A DNA stretch of 64,000 nucleotides from contig NZ_CP107935.1 in the NCBI RefSeq assembly GCF_036038375.1, positions 9,548,001 through 9,612,000 on the forward strand, given 5' to 3'. Both the position numbers and the translations under genes were made by a program. Below, piece by piece: positions 52,179 to 60,792 of the stretch. The notes under the pieces are model-generated. The model worked only from the letters and a program-made list of their open reading frames with translations. It was not told the DNA's origin and searched no databases. Positions within the stretch are counted from its first letter, which is position 1; each line of letters begins with the position of its first letter. The DNA is from Streptomyces sp. NBC_00414. GTDB lineage: Bacteria > Actinomycetota > Actinomycetes > Streptomycetales > Streptomycetaceae.

Positions 52179-53471
52179 TCAGTCTCCTTGTGACACGGAA
52201 GTCGGAACCGGGGCGGCCGGCAGGTCGTCGAGGTGCCGACGGCCGCCGCGCGCGTATCCGGCCAGGACCAGCAGGACCGCCGCGAGCAGCAGCCCCACGG
52301 CCACCGGATCCAGCAGTCCGGCCAGCACGCCCGCCGTGACGGGCGCGACGAGCTGCACGGCGTTCGCGGCGCTCTCCATGACGGAACCGGTACGGCCCTG
52401 CAGCTCGGGCGGGACGAGCGCGATCGCACGCGTCTGGAACAGCACGCTCAGCACCGGCCCGACGAACAGCGCAGCCCCGAAGAGCGCTCCGTACGCCCAG
52501 ACGGAACCCACCGCGCCGAGCGGCGCGACCAACGCCACCATCGCGAGCGAACAGCCCACGACGAGCCGCCCCGCGGGCACCCGGCGCAGCACCCACGGCG
52601 TCACCAGCGCCCCCACCAGACCGCACCCGCCGGCCAGGCTGAGCATCAGCCCCACCGACGCGGGCGAGGCACCGTGCGTGCGGGCCGCGATCAGCACGAA
52701 GTAGTACGCGGCGGTGAACACGGCGTTGACGCCCGCGCCCCACACCAGGGCGAACCGCAGGAACGGCTGGTGCCAAAGGAAGCTCGGTCCCTCCCGGGCG
52801 GAGTCCCCGAACGACTTCCCCCGGTCCGGGCCGCCCGGCGCCGACAGGTCCGTGCGGATCGCGCGGACGCACAGCGCGGCCCCGGCGTACGACAGGGTGT
52901 TCGCCGCGAACGGCGCCCACCGGGCCAGCTGGTACAGCACACCGCCCAGGAACGGGCCCAGCAGCGCGGCCCCCTGATCGCGGGCCTGGAGCGACGCGAC
53001 CGCGCCGCTCGGGTCGTCCGGCGGGAGCACCGCCCGGATCGCCCCGCGGGCCGCCGCCGCGTACATCGCGCCCGCGGCACTCTCCACCGCGGTCACGGCG
53101 AAGAGCAGCGGCAGCGTGATCCGGTCGAGGACCACCGCCGAGGTCAGGATCCCGAACGCGACGAACGAGACCGCCGCCGAACCGAGCATGATCCGCCGCC
53201 GCGACCACCGGTCGGCGAGGACCCCCGCGACCGGTCCGAGCGCGGTCGGGACGGCCACCGCGACCGTCCCCAGCAGCCCCGCCATCGCCGGACTCCCGCC
53301 GACCGTCAGCACCAGCAGCACGAGTGTCAGCTCGGCGGCGTGCGTACCCATCAGGTCCGTGGTGCCGGCCAGCCAGTACAGGCGGAAGTCACGGCGTCGG
53401 TCCGGTGCCCCGGCACGTGGCCTGCTCAACGCGTCACCCCCGTCACGGCGTCGGCCTTCGAGGCCCCTCAC
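52179..53471 (-). CDS. MFS exporter of the RiPP locus
   Basis: A 430-aa MFS_3-type transporter with about twelve helices. DFRLYWLAGTTDLMG begins the first helix and GVLADRWSRRRIML is the loop 2-3 signature. It probably exports the mature peptide and gives self-protection (inference from position). The start is uncertain: the GTG at 53469-53471 gives a 40-residue basic N-terminus, while a TTG at 53427-53429 has a better GGGGGTGA site. The stop overlaps the S9 ribosome site. It is divergent from the SARP gene across about 100 bases that carry SARP-type repeats. Confidence 0.82.
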   Translation of the reverse strand: MRGLEGRRRDGGDALSRPRAGAPDRRRDFRLYWLAGTTDLMGTHAAELTLVLLVLTVGGSPAMAGLLGTVAVAVPTALGPVAGVLADRWSRRRIMLGSAAVSFVAFGILTSAVVLDRITLPLLFAVTAVESAAGAMYAAAARGAIRAVLPPDDPSGAVASLQARDQGAALLGPFLGGVLYQLARWAPFAANTLSYAGAALCVRAIRTDLSAPGGPDRGKSFGDSAREGPSFLWHQPFLRFALVWGAGVNAVFTAAYYFVLIAARTHGASPASVGLMLSLAGGCGLVGALVTPWVLRRVPAGRLVVGCSLAMVALVAPLGAVGSVWAYGALFGAALFVGPVLSVLFQTRAIALVPPELQGRTGSVMESAANAVQLVAPVTAGVLAGLLDPVAVGLLLAAVLLVLAGYARGGRRHLDDLPAAPVPTSVSQGD

Positions 53472-53497
53472 TGTGTCCGGCGGGCCCAGGGGAAGGC

Positions 53498-53537
53498 TTG
53501 GACGAACCTTGAATCGGTCTTGCCGGGCGGGTATGAC
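53498..53537 (+). promoter_or_regulatory. SARP-type triple direct repeat and -10 box
   Basis: TTG occurs at 53498, 53509 and 53520, an exact 11-base period over three heptamers (TTGGACG, TTGAATC, TTGCCGG). A TATGAC -10-like box follows at 53532-53537, the arrangement SARP proteins recognise. It points toward the SARP gene start at 53575, indicating autoregulation, and may also serve the divergent RiPP operon. Confidence 0.65.
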
Positions 53538-53574
53538 GAGGAAGCGAACACCGATTTTCGGGGGGCGTGCGGTC

Positions 53575-56349
53575 ATGACGGCGCATTTGACGGTGCTCGG
53601 CAGTATCGAGTCGCACATCGACGGCAGACCCGTGCCGCTGGGGCACGTCCGCCAGCGCAGTGTCCTCGCCGCGCTCATGGTGGACACCGGGCGCCCCGTC
53701 ACCACCGGACAGCTGACCGAGCGCGTCTGGGGCGAGGACCGGCCCCGGCAGGCCCGCGCGACCCTCCACGGTTACGTCTCCCGCCTGCGCCAGGCCCTTT
53801 CGGACACCGCCGAGGTGGCGATCACCCGGGACGGGGGCGGTTACGTCCTCGCCCTGGCAGACACGGCCACCGTGGACCTGTACGACTTCCGGCATCTGGT
53901 CGCCCAGGCCCGCGAGGCCGACGACCTGCGGGCCATGGCCCTGCTGGAGGACGCCCTGGCCCGCTGGAGCGGTGAGGCCTTCGGCGCGCTCGACACCCCC
54001 TGGTTCAACTCCGTGCGCGACACCCTCGACCAGGAACGCTTCGCGGCCCAGCTCGACCACGACGACCTGCGACTGCGCCTCGGCCGGCACTCCGAGCTGC
54101 TCCCCGGCCTGCGGGCACGCTCCGCCGCCCACCCCCTCGACGAGCGCCTCGCCGGACAGGTGATGCTCGCCCTGCACCGCAGCGGTCGCCCCGCCGAGGC
54201 CCTGGCCCACTACCAGCGCGTGCGCCACCGCCTCGCCGGTGAACTGGGCATCGAACCGGGACCGGCGCTGCGGCAGATCCAGGCCGCGGTCCTGGACCCG
54301 GACCACACGCCGTCCGTGAGCCGGACCTCCGCTCCAGGACCGGATCGCTCACACCGGGCGCCGGCCACTCCACCGGCCCAACTGCCCGCACCCGTCACGA
54401 CGTTCACCGGCCGCCACGGCGAACTGGCCCAACTCGACGAACTCGTCGGCACGGCGGGAATCATCGCGCTGACCGGCACGGCGGGTGTCGGCAAGACCGC
54501 GCTGGCCGTGCACTGGGCGCACCGGGTGCGCCACGCCTTTCCCGACGGACAGCTCTACGCGAACCTGCGCGGCTTCGACCCCTCGGCGGACGCGACGAAG
54601 CCCGCGGAGGCGCTGCGAGGCTTCCTGGTCGCCCTCGGAGTCCGGCCGGACCGCGTCCCCGCCGGACTTGAGGAGCAGACCGGTCTGTACCGCAGTCTGC
54701 TGGCCGGCCGAAAGGTCCTGATCCTCCTCGACAACGCCCGCGACGCCGAACAGGTCCGCCCGCTGCTGCCCGGCGTCCCCGGCACCTGCACGCTGGTGAC
54801 CAGCCGCAACGGCCTCACCAGCCTTGCCGTGACCGAGAGCGCGCGCCTTCTCACCGTCGACCCGCTCACCTCCGGCCAGGCCCGTGCCCTGCTCACGGCG
54901 CGGCTCGGCGGCCCCCGCATCGATGCCGAGCCGGCGGCCGTGCGGGAGATCGCCGCCCGCTGCGCCGGTCTGCCGTTCGCGCTGGCCGTCGTGGCCGCCC
55001 GCGCCGCCGCCCGGCCGCACTTCCCGCTCGCCCTGCTGGCCGAGGAACTGCGCGCCGACAGCGGCCGCCTGGACGCCCTGGACGCGGGCGACCCGGCCAC
55101 CCAGGTCCGCGCCGTGTTCTTCTGGTCGTACCGCGCCCTGGGCGCCGACGCCGCGCGCGTGTTCCGCCTGCTGGGACTGCATCCCGGGCCGGATCTCGCG
55201 GTCCCGGCAGCCGCCGCGCTGGCCGGCCTCCCGGTGTCCACGGCCCGGGCCCGGCTGACCGACCTGACGCGCGCGCATCTGCTCACCGAACACCGGCCCG
55301 GCCGCTACACCTGGCACGACCTGCTGCGCGCCTACGCAGCCGAACTCGCCCGCACCCAGGACACCGACCGCGAACGGGCCGGCCACCGGATGCTCGACCA
55401 CTATCTGCGCACGGCCCGCAGAGCCGACGCCCTGCTGACGCCCCGGCGCGCCCCGGCCGACGCCACGGCGGAGCAGCTCGCCGACCATCAGGACGCACTG
55501 GACTGGTTCACCGCCGAGTACCCGATCCTGCTCGCCCTCGTGGCCCGGGCCCCCGCTCCGGACGTCTGGGAACTGGCCTCGACGCTCATCACCTTCCTCG
55601 ACCGGAACGGGCACTGGCAGGCCCTCGCCACCACACAGACGACGGCGCTCGAAGCCGCCGGACAGCACGGGGACACCGCGGCCCGGGCCGACGCGCACCG
55701 CGGCCTCGGACTCGCCCTGGACCGGCTGGGGCACCACGCCAGGGCCCACGCCCAGTACCACCGGGCTCTCGCGCTCTACGGCGACCTCGACAGCCACTGG
55801 GGGCAGGCCCGGGTCCATCAGCACCTGGCCAGGATCTCCGAGTCCGAGGGCCGTCACCGGCGTGCCCTCACCCACGCGCGGCACAGCCTGGACCACTACC
55901 GGGCGGAGCGCGACACCGCCGGACAGTCGGCCGCCCTGAACGACATCGGCTGGGTGCTCGCGCAACTCGGCGACCACACCGCGGCGTTGACCACCTGCCG
56001 CGAATCGCTGGCCCTGGCCGAGGCGGCGGGTGACCTCAACGGGCTCGCGCACATCCGGGACAGCCTCGGGTACGTCCACCTGCGCCTGGGGGAGTACGAG
56101 GAGGCGGCGTCCCAGTACCGGCGGGCCGTCGCTCTGTTCCGGCAGACAGGGGACCGGCTCAGCGCGGCCAGAGGCCTGGTCCGACTGGGCGAGACCTGGC
56201 AGGAGGGCGCGCACCCCGACGCGGCCCACGACGCCTGGCTGCACGCGCTGGCGCTGACCGACCAGCTCTGTCTGCCCGACACCGACCCGCTACGGGCCGG
56301 AATCCTGAACAGCCTGGGCCCGCACGCCCTCTCGGAAAGCCCGTCCTAG
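53575..56349 (+). CDS. SARP-family regulator with NB-ARC and TPR domains
   Basis: A 924-aa AfsR-like activator. The N-terminal OmpR-type DNA-binding domain (residues 1-95: LTVLGSIESHIDGRPVPLG, LTERVWGEDRP) is followed by the bacterial transcriptional activation domain (about 96-240). A NTPase (NB-ARC) has GTAGVGKTALAVH (Walker A, about 302-314) and KVLILLDNARD (Walker B). The C-terminal 350 residues or so are tetratricopeptide-like helices. Such proteins switch on biosynthetic clusters. The ATG at 53575 follows a G-rich stretch. Position and the TTG repeats make it the likely activator of the RiPP genes, though it could also act elsewhere. Confidence 0.9.
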   Translation: MTAHLTVLGSIESHIDGRPVPLGHVRQRSVLAALMVDTGRPVTTGQLTERVWGEDRPRQARATLHGYVSRLRQALSDTAEVAITRDGGGYVLALADTATVDLYDFRHLVAQAREADDLRAMALLEDALARWSGEAFGALDTPWFNSVRDTLDQERFAAQLDHDDLRLRLGRHSELLPGLRARSAAHPLDERLAGQVMLALHRSGRPAEALAHYQRVRHRLAGELGIEPGPALRQIQAAVLDPDHTPSVSRTSAPGPDRSHRAPATPPAQLPAPVTTFTGRHGELAQLDELVGTAGIIALTGTAGVGKTALAVHWAHRVRHAFPDGQLYANLRGFDPSADATKPAEALRGFLVALGVRPDRVPAGLEEQTGLYRSLLAGRKVLILLDNARDAEQVRPLLPGVPGTCTLVTSRNGLTSLAVTESARLLTVDPLTSGQARALLTARLGGPRIDAEPAAVREIAARCAGLPFALAVVAARAAARPHFPLALLAEELRADSGRLDALDAGDPATQVRAVFFWSYRALGADAARVFRLLGLHPGPDLAVPAAAALAGLPVSTARARLTDLTRAHLLTEHRPGRYTWHDLLRAYAAELARTQDTDRERAGHRMLDHYLRTARRADALLTPRRAPADATAEQLADHQDALDWFTAEYPILLALVARAPAPDVWELASTLITFLDRNGHWQALATTQTTALEAAGQHGDTAARADAHRGLGLALDRLGHHARAHAQYHRALALYGDLDSHWGQARVHQHLARISESEGRHRRALTHARHSLDHYRAERDTAGQSAALNDIGWVLAQLGDHTAALTTCRESLALAEAAGDLNGLAHIRDSLGYVHLRLGEYEEAASQYRRAVALFRQTGDRLSAARGLVRLGETWQEGAHPDAAHDAWLHALALTDQLCLPDTDPLRAGILNSLGPHALSESPS

Positions 56350-56355
56350 TCCGTC

Positions 56356-56916
56356 CTAGCCCGTCGTGGCCGCGGTGCCGGGCAGCGGCTGCCGGTCCGC
56401 GGACAGCAGACCGAACAGCAGGTCGTCCGTCCACTCGCCCTTGATCCAACTGGCCTGCCGGAGAAGACCCTCCTGTACGAATCCGAGGCGCCGCAGCAGC
56501 CGGGCCGAACGGGTGTTGCGGGCGTCGCACTCGGCGGACACCCGGTGCAGCCCCCGGCGCCCGAACAGGTCGTCGAGCACCGCGCCCACGGCCTCCGCCG
56601 CGTAGCCGTGCCCCTGCCGGTCGCCGGCCAGCGTGAACCCGAGCGAGGCCTGCATCAGATTCTCGTGCAGACAGACGCCCACGTCCCCCACCAGACAGCC
56701 GTCGGCCTTGAGCTCGATCGCGTACTGGAACCATCCCGGAGTCTCCAAAGACCCCTCGGCGAACTCACGCACGGTCCGCACGGCCGAGTCGAGAGGCACG
56801 GGCGCGGTCCAGCCCTGATAGCGGGCCACCGCGGGATCTGAGCGGTACGCGGACAGGGGCGCCGCGTCCCCGATACGGAAGCGGCGCAGGACGAGCCTGG
56901 GGGTTTCCAGCAGCAT
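56356..56916 (-). CDS. GNAT acetyltransferase, RimJ-like
   Basis: A 186-aa N-acetyltransferase using acetyl-CoA. The family opening LLETPRLVLRRFRIGDAAPL is followed by the acetyl-CoA-binding loop DRQGHGYAAEAVGAVLDDLF (about 103-122) and NTRSARLLRRLGFVQEGLLR. The start ATG lies at 56914-56916. Substrates of this branch are ribosomal proteins, small amines or antibiotics; the specific one is unknown. It is convergent with the SARP gene, with 6 bases between the stops, and has no evident link to the RiPP operon. Confidence 0.88.
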   Translation of the reverse strand: MLLETPRLVLRRFRIGDAAPLSAYRSDPAVARYQGWTAPVPLDSAVRTVREFAEGSLETPGWFQYAIELKADGCLVGDVGVCLHENLMQASLGFTLAGDRQGHGYAAEAVGAVLDDLFGRRGLHRVSAECDARNTRSARLLRRLGFVQEGLLRQASWIKGEWTDDLLFGLLSADRQPLPGTAATTG

Positions 56917-57081
56917 GGACCGATCGTCCCACGGCCGTCACGACCGCCACGCGCCCCAGGGACCGGCCGGCCGGCGAAGCGACCCTTGCACACCGCCCAA
57001 CGGGTGCGGCAGGGTGGGCTGTCGCCGTTTCCGTGCCGCACCCGGTGGCCGGGCCCGAGCGCCTCTCGGCGCACGGGTGCC

Positions 57082-59886
57082 TCAGGACACGTACGAGGCG
57101 TTCTGCGCCGTCGTCACCACCTTCTGGCCGTCGGCCTGAACGAGGAGACCCGCCGACACCCAGGAGTTCACCGTGTTCTGCACCCGCGTGACCAGCGCGG
57201 CCTTGGTGGCGAAGGGCGCGCCGGCCCAGATCTCGTCGAGGAGGGTCGTGCCGTCGCTCCGGGCCGGATTGGTGACGCCCGAGTCGGTGGTACCGAAGAC
57301 GACCTTGGGTTCGGAGCGCCGGAAGTAGGCGTGCGTGGGGTCCTCGGTGCCCTCGGAGAACGGGGCGAACTCCGTGCCGTTCAGCGTGTGGTGAAGCGGC
57401 TTGCCGGCCACGGGGGTGAGGCTCGGCAGCAGGTCTCCGGAGAGGGCGGCGTTGCGGTAGAGCCCGAACTGCAGGCTGCTCGTGGCGCTGTTGCGGGCGA
57501 CGAGGTTGACCGGGCCGTGGAAGAGAGTCTGCAGTCCCGGGTCGTCGGGGGTCTTCTCGACGCGGGTGCGGAAGGGGACGGTGACGCGCACGACGTCACC
57601 GCTCTGCCAGGTCCGCGAGACCGCGAAGTAGGTCCCGGCGGCCGGAGTCCCGCTCACGGCGCTGCCGTTGACGGTCACCTTGAAGCCGCTCGTCGCCCAG
57701 GACGGCACCCGCAGCCGCAGTTCGAAGGCGGCGCTCCCGCCGCCGATGGTGAGCGTGGAGCCCTGCTCCCTCGGATAGTCCGTGGTCTGGGTGACGGTGA
57801 CACCCTTCTCGGACCAGGTCAGCGTGGTCGGGCTGTAGAGGTTGACGTACAGCGCGCTCCCGTCGGCCTTCTTGAAGTACACCGAGTCCTGGTACTTGGT
57901 GGCGCTCTCCATGCCCGTGCCCTCGCAGCAGGTGGTGCCCTGCTTGGGCGTGTAGTCCCGGACATGGCCGGGCGTGAGGCCGATGAAGTAGGTGACCAGG
58001 GGTTTTTCCGCGTCGGCCGTGTCCTGTTTCGAGCCGAGGACCTGGTTGTAGAGGGCCCGCTCGTAGTAGTCCATGTACTTCGGGTCCTGCTCGTGGAAGA
58101 ACAGCATCCGGCTGAGCTTCAGCATGTTGTACGCGCAGCACGTCTCGGCGGTGGTGTCGCCGATCGTCCCCGCGACGACCCCGCGGGCCCGCCAGAACTC
58201 CCCGGAGCTCGTCCCGCCGATCCCGTACATCCGATGGGGGACGACCATGCCCCAGAAGTTCTTCGCGGCGGTGAGGTAGCGCGTCTCGCCCGTCACGTCG
58301 TACAGGCGGACCAGGCCGGTGAAGATCGGGATGTGCTGGTTGGCGTGCAGACCGTCGAGCGTGTCGGTGTTCGCGGCGCAGGCGTCGATGAGCGTGTCGA
58401 GGTCGAACAGCCGGGCCAGCGCGAGGTGTTCGGCCTTGCCGGTGAACGCGTACAGGTCGACGATCGCCTCGACGATGCCGCCGAACTCGCCGCTGGAGAA
58501 GAGGGCCCACATCCGCTGGAGGGTGGCGTCGGGCAGCTTGGAGAGGCGGGAGTGCATCCAGTCGCACATGCCCGACGCCAGATCGAGCGCACGGGCGTCG
58601 TCCGTGGCGAGGTAGGCGTCCAGCAGACCTCTGAGGATCTTGTGCGCGGTGTAGTAGGGCGCCCACACCTTGGTGTAGTCGGAGGTGGTCCGCGTCTCCA
58701 GGTCGATGAACTGCGTCTCCGGATACGCGGCGAGGAACCCGGGGTGACTCGGTCCGCCCCAGGTCCGGCGCAGGGTCGCGGTCAGCCCGCGGCCGGAGGC
58801 GTCGGCGAAGGTCCCTCCGGTGGTCTCGTCGAACGTGTACGAGGCCAGGGTGCCGCGGCCCGCAGTGGAGGCGGCGGCACGACTGCTCTGCAGGGACGTG
58901 ATCTCGGCGGCGGTCAGCGCCCGCGACCACGCGTTGAACTCGTCGAAGACGCCCGCGAACACCGGGTCGTCGAAGTTCGAGCGGCCCAGCCAGTTGTTCG
59001 TCAGGGTGCCCAGCGACGACGGGTTGAGGGTCATCGAGGTGTTCCGGGCCACCTGGGTGCCGTTGACGTAGAGGGTGCCGGTGCTGCCCGAGATCGTGAC
59101 CGCCAGGTGGCTCCACTGGCCGATCGGGAGCGCGGCGGTGCCGTCGAGGCCCTGTTCCGCGCCGGGTCCGCCGGTCGTGATGGCGAAGCGCGGTACGCCG
59201 GAGGCATTGCGGGCGGCCAGGTACATGTACCGGGTGTTGTTGTCGCCGAAGTCGAAGATTCGGGTCCAGTTGGCGTTGTGGGTGGGCTTGACCCAGGCGG
59301 ACAGGGTGATCGCGGCGGAGCCGTTCAGCACGGCGGCCGGCAGGCTGACGTACTGGTAGGAGCCGCGCACGTGCTCCGCCGCCGTGCCGAATTTCCCTGC
59401 GGCGCTCAGCACGGCCGGGTCCTTGCGCAGGGCCGCGCGGACGTCGGTGAGCGCCGCGAGCATGGTCCGGATCTTGTCGGCGTAGACCTGGTCGCCGGTG
59501 CTCGCGTACGCCTGCGACAGCATGCTCAGGAAGTGGCCGGTGTAGTGGCCGCGGAGGTTGCCGTTCGCCTCGCCGTCCAGGCCCTCCCAGCCGCCCGGCG
59601 CGACCGCGCCGCCGGTCGAGAGACCGGCGTTGGCGCGGAAGACCTGGAGCAGCCGGTTCACGTCGTAGCCGCGGCCGTGGTCCAGCATGAACTGGCGCTT
59701 CGTGGCGAAGAGGCCCTGACCGACCTTCACGTCCTTGAGCTCGAACGGCCGGAGGGTCCAGGCGGACGGTGCGGGCAGGGTGGCGGCCGTGGCCCGGCCC
59801 GCACCGGCGGTGTACGACATCGCCGGTGCGGCGGCTGCGAGCAGGGCGGCCTGCAGAACTGTGCGTCTCGGGAGGGCGGGTGCCAT
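57082..59886 (-). CDS. Secreted GH127-type enzyme with LamG insertion
   Basis: A 934-aa exported hydrolase. Residues 1-36 are a twin-arginine signal (LPRRTVLQAALL). The GH127 (former DUF1680) beta-L-arabinofuranosidase fold is split: its N-terminal helices are residues about 45-170, then a LamG/concanavalin-like domain (about 170-375: AAITLSAWVKPTHNANWTRI, HLAVTISGSTGTLYVNG), then the rest of the barrel (HPGFLAAYPETQF onward). The family Cys sites are present in AETCCAYNML and GTTCCEGTGMES, which in characterised GH127 enzymes bind zinc and provide the nucleophile. The ATG at 59884-59886 has AGGAA upstream. It likely releases arabinose from plant glycans. Confidence 0.85.
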   Translation of the reverse strand: MAPALPRRTVLQAALLAAAAPAMSYTAGAGRATAATLPAPSAWTLRPFELKDVKVGQGLFATKRQFMLDHGRGYDVNRLLQVFRANAGLSTGGAVAPGGWEGLDGEANGNLRGHYTGHFLSMLSQAYASTGDQVYADKIRTMLAALTDVRAALRKDPAVLSAAGKFGTAAEHVRGSYQYVSLPAAVLNGSAAITLSAWVKPTHNANWTRIFDFGDNNTRYMYLAARNASGVPRFAITTGGPGAEQGLDGTAALPIGQWSHLAVTISGSTGTLYVNGTQVARNTSMTLNPSSLGTLTNNWLGRSNFDDPVFAGVFDEFNAWSRALTAAEITSLQSSRAAASTAGRGTLASYTFDETTGGTFADASGRGLTATLRRTWGGPSHPGFLAAYPETQFIDLETRTTSDYTKVWAPYYTAHKILRGLLDAYLATDDARALDLASGMCDWMHSRLSKLPDATLQRMWALFSSGEFGGIVEAIVDLYAFTGKAEHLALARLFDLDTLIDACAANTDTLDGLHANQHIPIFTGLVRLYDVTGETRYLTAAKNFWGMVVPHRMYGIGGTSSGEFWRARGVVAGTIGDTTAETCCAYNMLKLSRMLFFHEQDPKYMDYYERALYNQVLGSKQDTADAEKPLVTYFIGLTPGHVRDYTPKQGTTCCEGTGMESATKYQDSVYFKKADGSALYVNLYSPTTLTWSEKGVTVTQTTDYPREQGSTLTIGGGSAAFELRLRVPSWATSGFKVTVNGSAVSGTPAAGTYFAVSRTWQSGDVVRVTVPFRTRVEKTPDDPGLQTLFHGPVNLVARNSATSSLQFGLYRNAALSGDLLPSLTPVAGKPLHHTLNGTEFAPFSEGTEDPTHAYFRRSEPKVVFGTTDSGVTNPARSDGTTLLDEIWAGAPFATKAALVTRVQNTVNSWVSAGLLVQADGQKVVTTAQNASYVS

Positions 59887-60128
59887 GCGTTCCTCGTCTC
59901 TGCGCGGGGGTCGGCTTCGACGGGGGGTGTCCGGCGAAGCTCGCAGTGTTCGAAATACCGTACGACGTCCGGGAATTCGACCAGAACATAGGTATGTGAA
60001 GCGAGCACGTCAATGCTTGTGGCGTGAATTGCTTTCAGTGGGGGCTGGGGGTGGTGGCTCGCCTGCGGGCCGGTGGGGGCTGGGTGCGCGGTTCCCCGCG
60101 CCCTTCGGGGGGTTGGGTGTCGCGGTTG
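59887..60128. other. Intergenic region upstream of GH127-type gene
   Basis: This 242-base gap holds the GH127 promoter (AT-richer around 59945-60030, with ACATA-GG-TATGT dyad at 59986-59997) and, nearer 60129, the terminator hairpin of the MarR gene. No gene is apparent. Confidence 0.5.
60086..60101 (-). terminator. Hairpin after MarR gene
   Basis: GCGCGG-TTCC-CCGCGC (60086-60101) followed by a further G/C block. The motif GCGCGGTTCCCCGCGCCC recurs as a terminator-like element in Streptomyces. It lies 28 bases past the stop of the MarR gene. Confidence 0.6.
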
Positions 60129-60611
60129 CTACCGGGTGCTGACGTTGGTTGTGAGCAGGCGGAGCAACTGCTTGGCCATGGCGTCCTGTTCCGGGGTCAG
60201 GTCCATCGCGTCGCCCATCGCGAGGGGGACCGCGTCCGCCCGGTCCTGGAGCCGCACTCCGGCGTCGGTGAGATGCAGCGCGACGGAACGCTCGTCCTCC
60301 GCCCGGCGCTCGCGCCGCAGCAGGCCGTTCGCCTCCAGACGCTTGAGGAGCGGTGAGAGCGTGCTGGACTCCAGTTGGAGAGCGGTGCCCAGGTCGCGTA
60401 CGGAGATCGAGTCCTGCTCCCACAGGACGAGCATGACCAGGTACTGCGGATAGGTCAGCCCCAGCTCGTCCAGCAGGGGGCGGTAGCGGGCGGTGACCGC
60501 CCGGGAGGCGGCGTAGAGGGCGAAGCAGAGCTGGTCCTCCAGCAGGAGTGAGCCCCCCTGCGCCGACAGGGGTGGATCGCCCTGCGCCGATTCGGCTCCG
60601 GCAGTGCTCAC
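60129..60611 (-). CDS. MarR-family regulator, OhrR-like
   Basis: A 160-aa winged-helix repressor. LEDQLCFALYAASRAVTARY (residues 24-43) matches the N-terminal helix of OhrR proteins, with C29 at the position of the peroxide-sensing cysteine. The DNA-binding part shows LTYPQYLVMLVLWEQDSISV and LQLESSTLSPLLKRLEANGL. OhrR releases DNA when organic hydroperoxides oxidise that Cys. The GTG at 60609-60611 has GGAGGT five bases upstream. It is divergent from an esterase gene rather than ohr; a palindrome lies between them. Confidence 0.87.
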   Translation of the reverse strand: MSTAGAESAQGDPPLSAQGGSLLLEDQLCFALYAASRAVTARYRPLLDELGLTYPQYLVMLVLWEQDSISVRDLGTALQLESSTLSPLLKRLEANGLLRRERRAEDERSVALHLTDAGVRLQDRADAVPLAMGDAMDLTPEQDAMAKQLLRLLTTNVSTR

Positions 60612-60690
60612 GGGGTACCTCCACTCAGTGATCTACACCCTATCGCCGACCCTACCGTCGAGTCCCCTCGATCGTATCGTGCCCTAATAA

Positions 60691-60702
60691 GTTGTGCACG
60701 AC
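60691..60702. promoter_or_regulatory. OhrR-type operator candidate
   Basis: GTTGTGCACGAC is palindromic apart from one base pair and sits in the AT-rich centre of the divergent promoter, with a related half site (AGTCGTGAG) just downstream. It resembles sites reported for OhrR repressors. Confidence 0.5.
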
Positions 60703-60792
60703 TAAGTCGTGAGCTACTGTTCTGGTGTTGCCGCCGCTCCCGGCGAAGCCCGCGAGGAGCCTGCCCACGGCACCAGATCCGAGGAGATCGTC

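Noticed and set aside
53116..53574. N-terminal extension of the SARP regulator to 1077 residues
   Set aside because: The extension runs antisense through the MFS gene and the promoter repeats; family homology starts at 53575.
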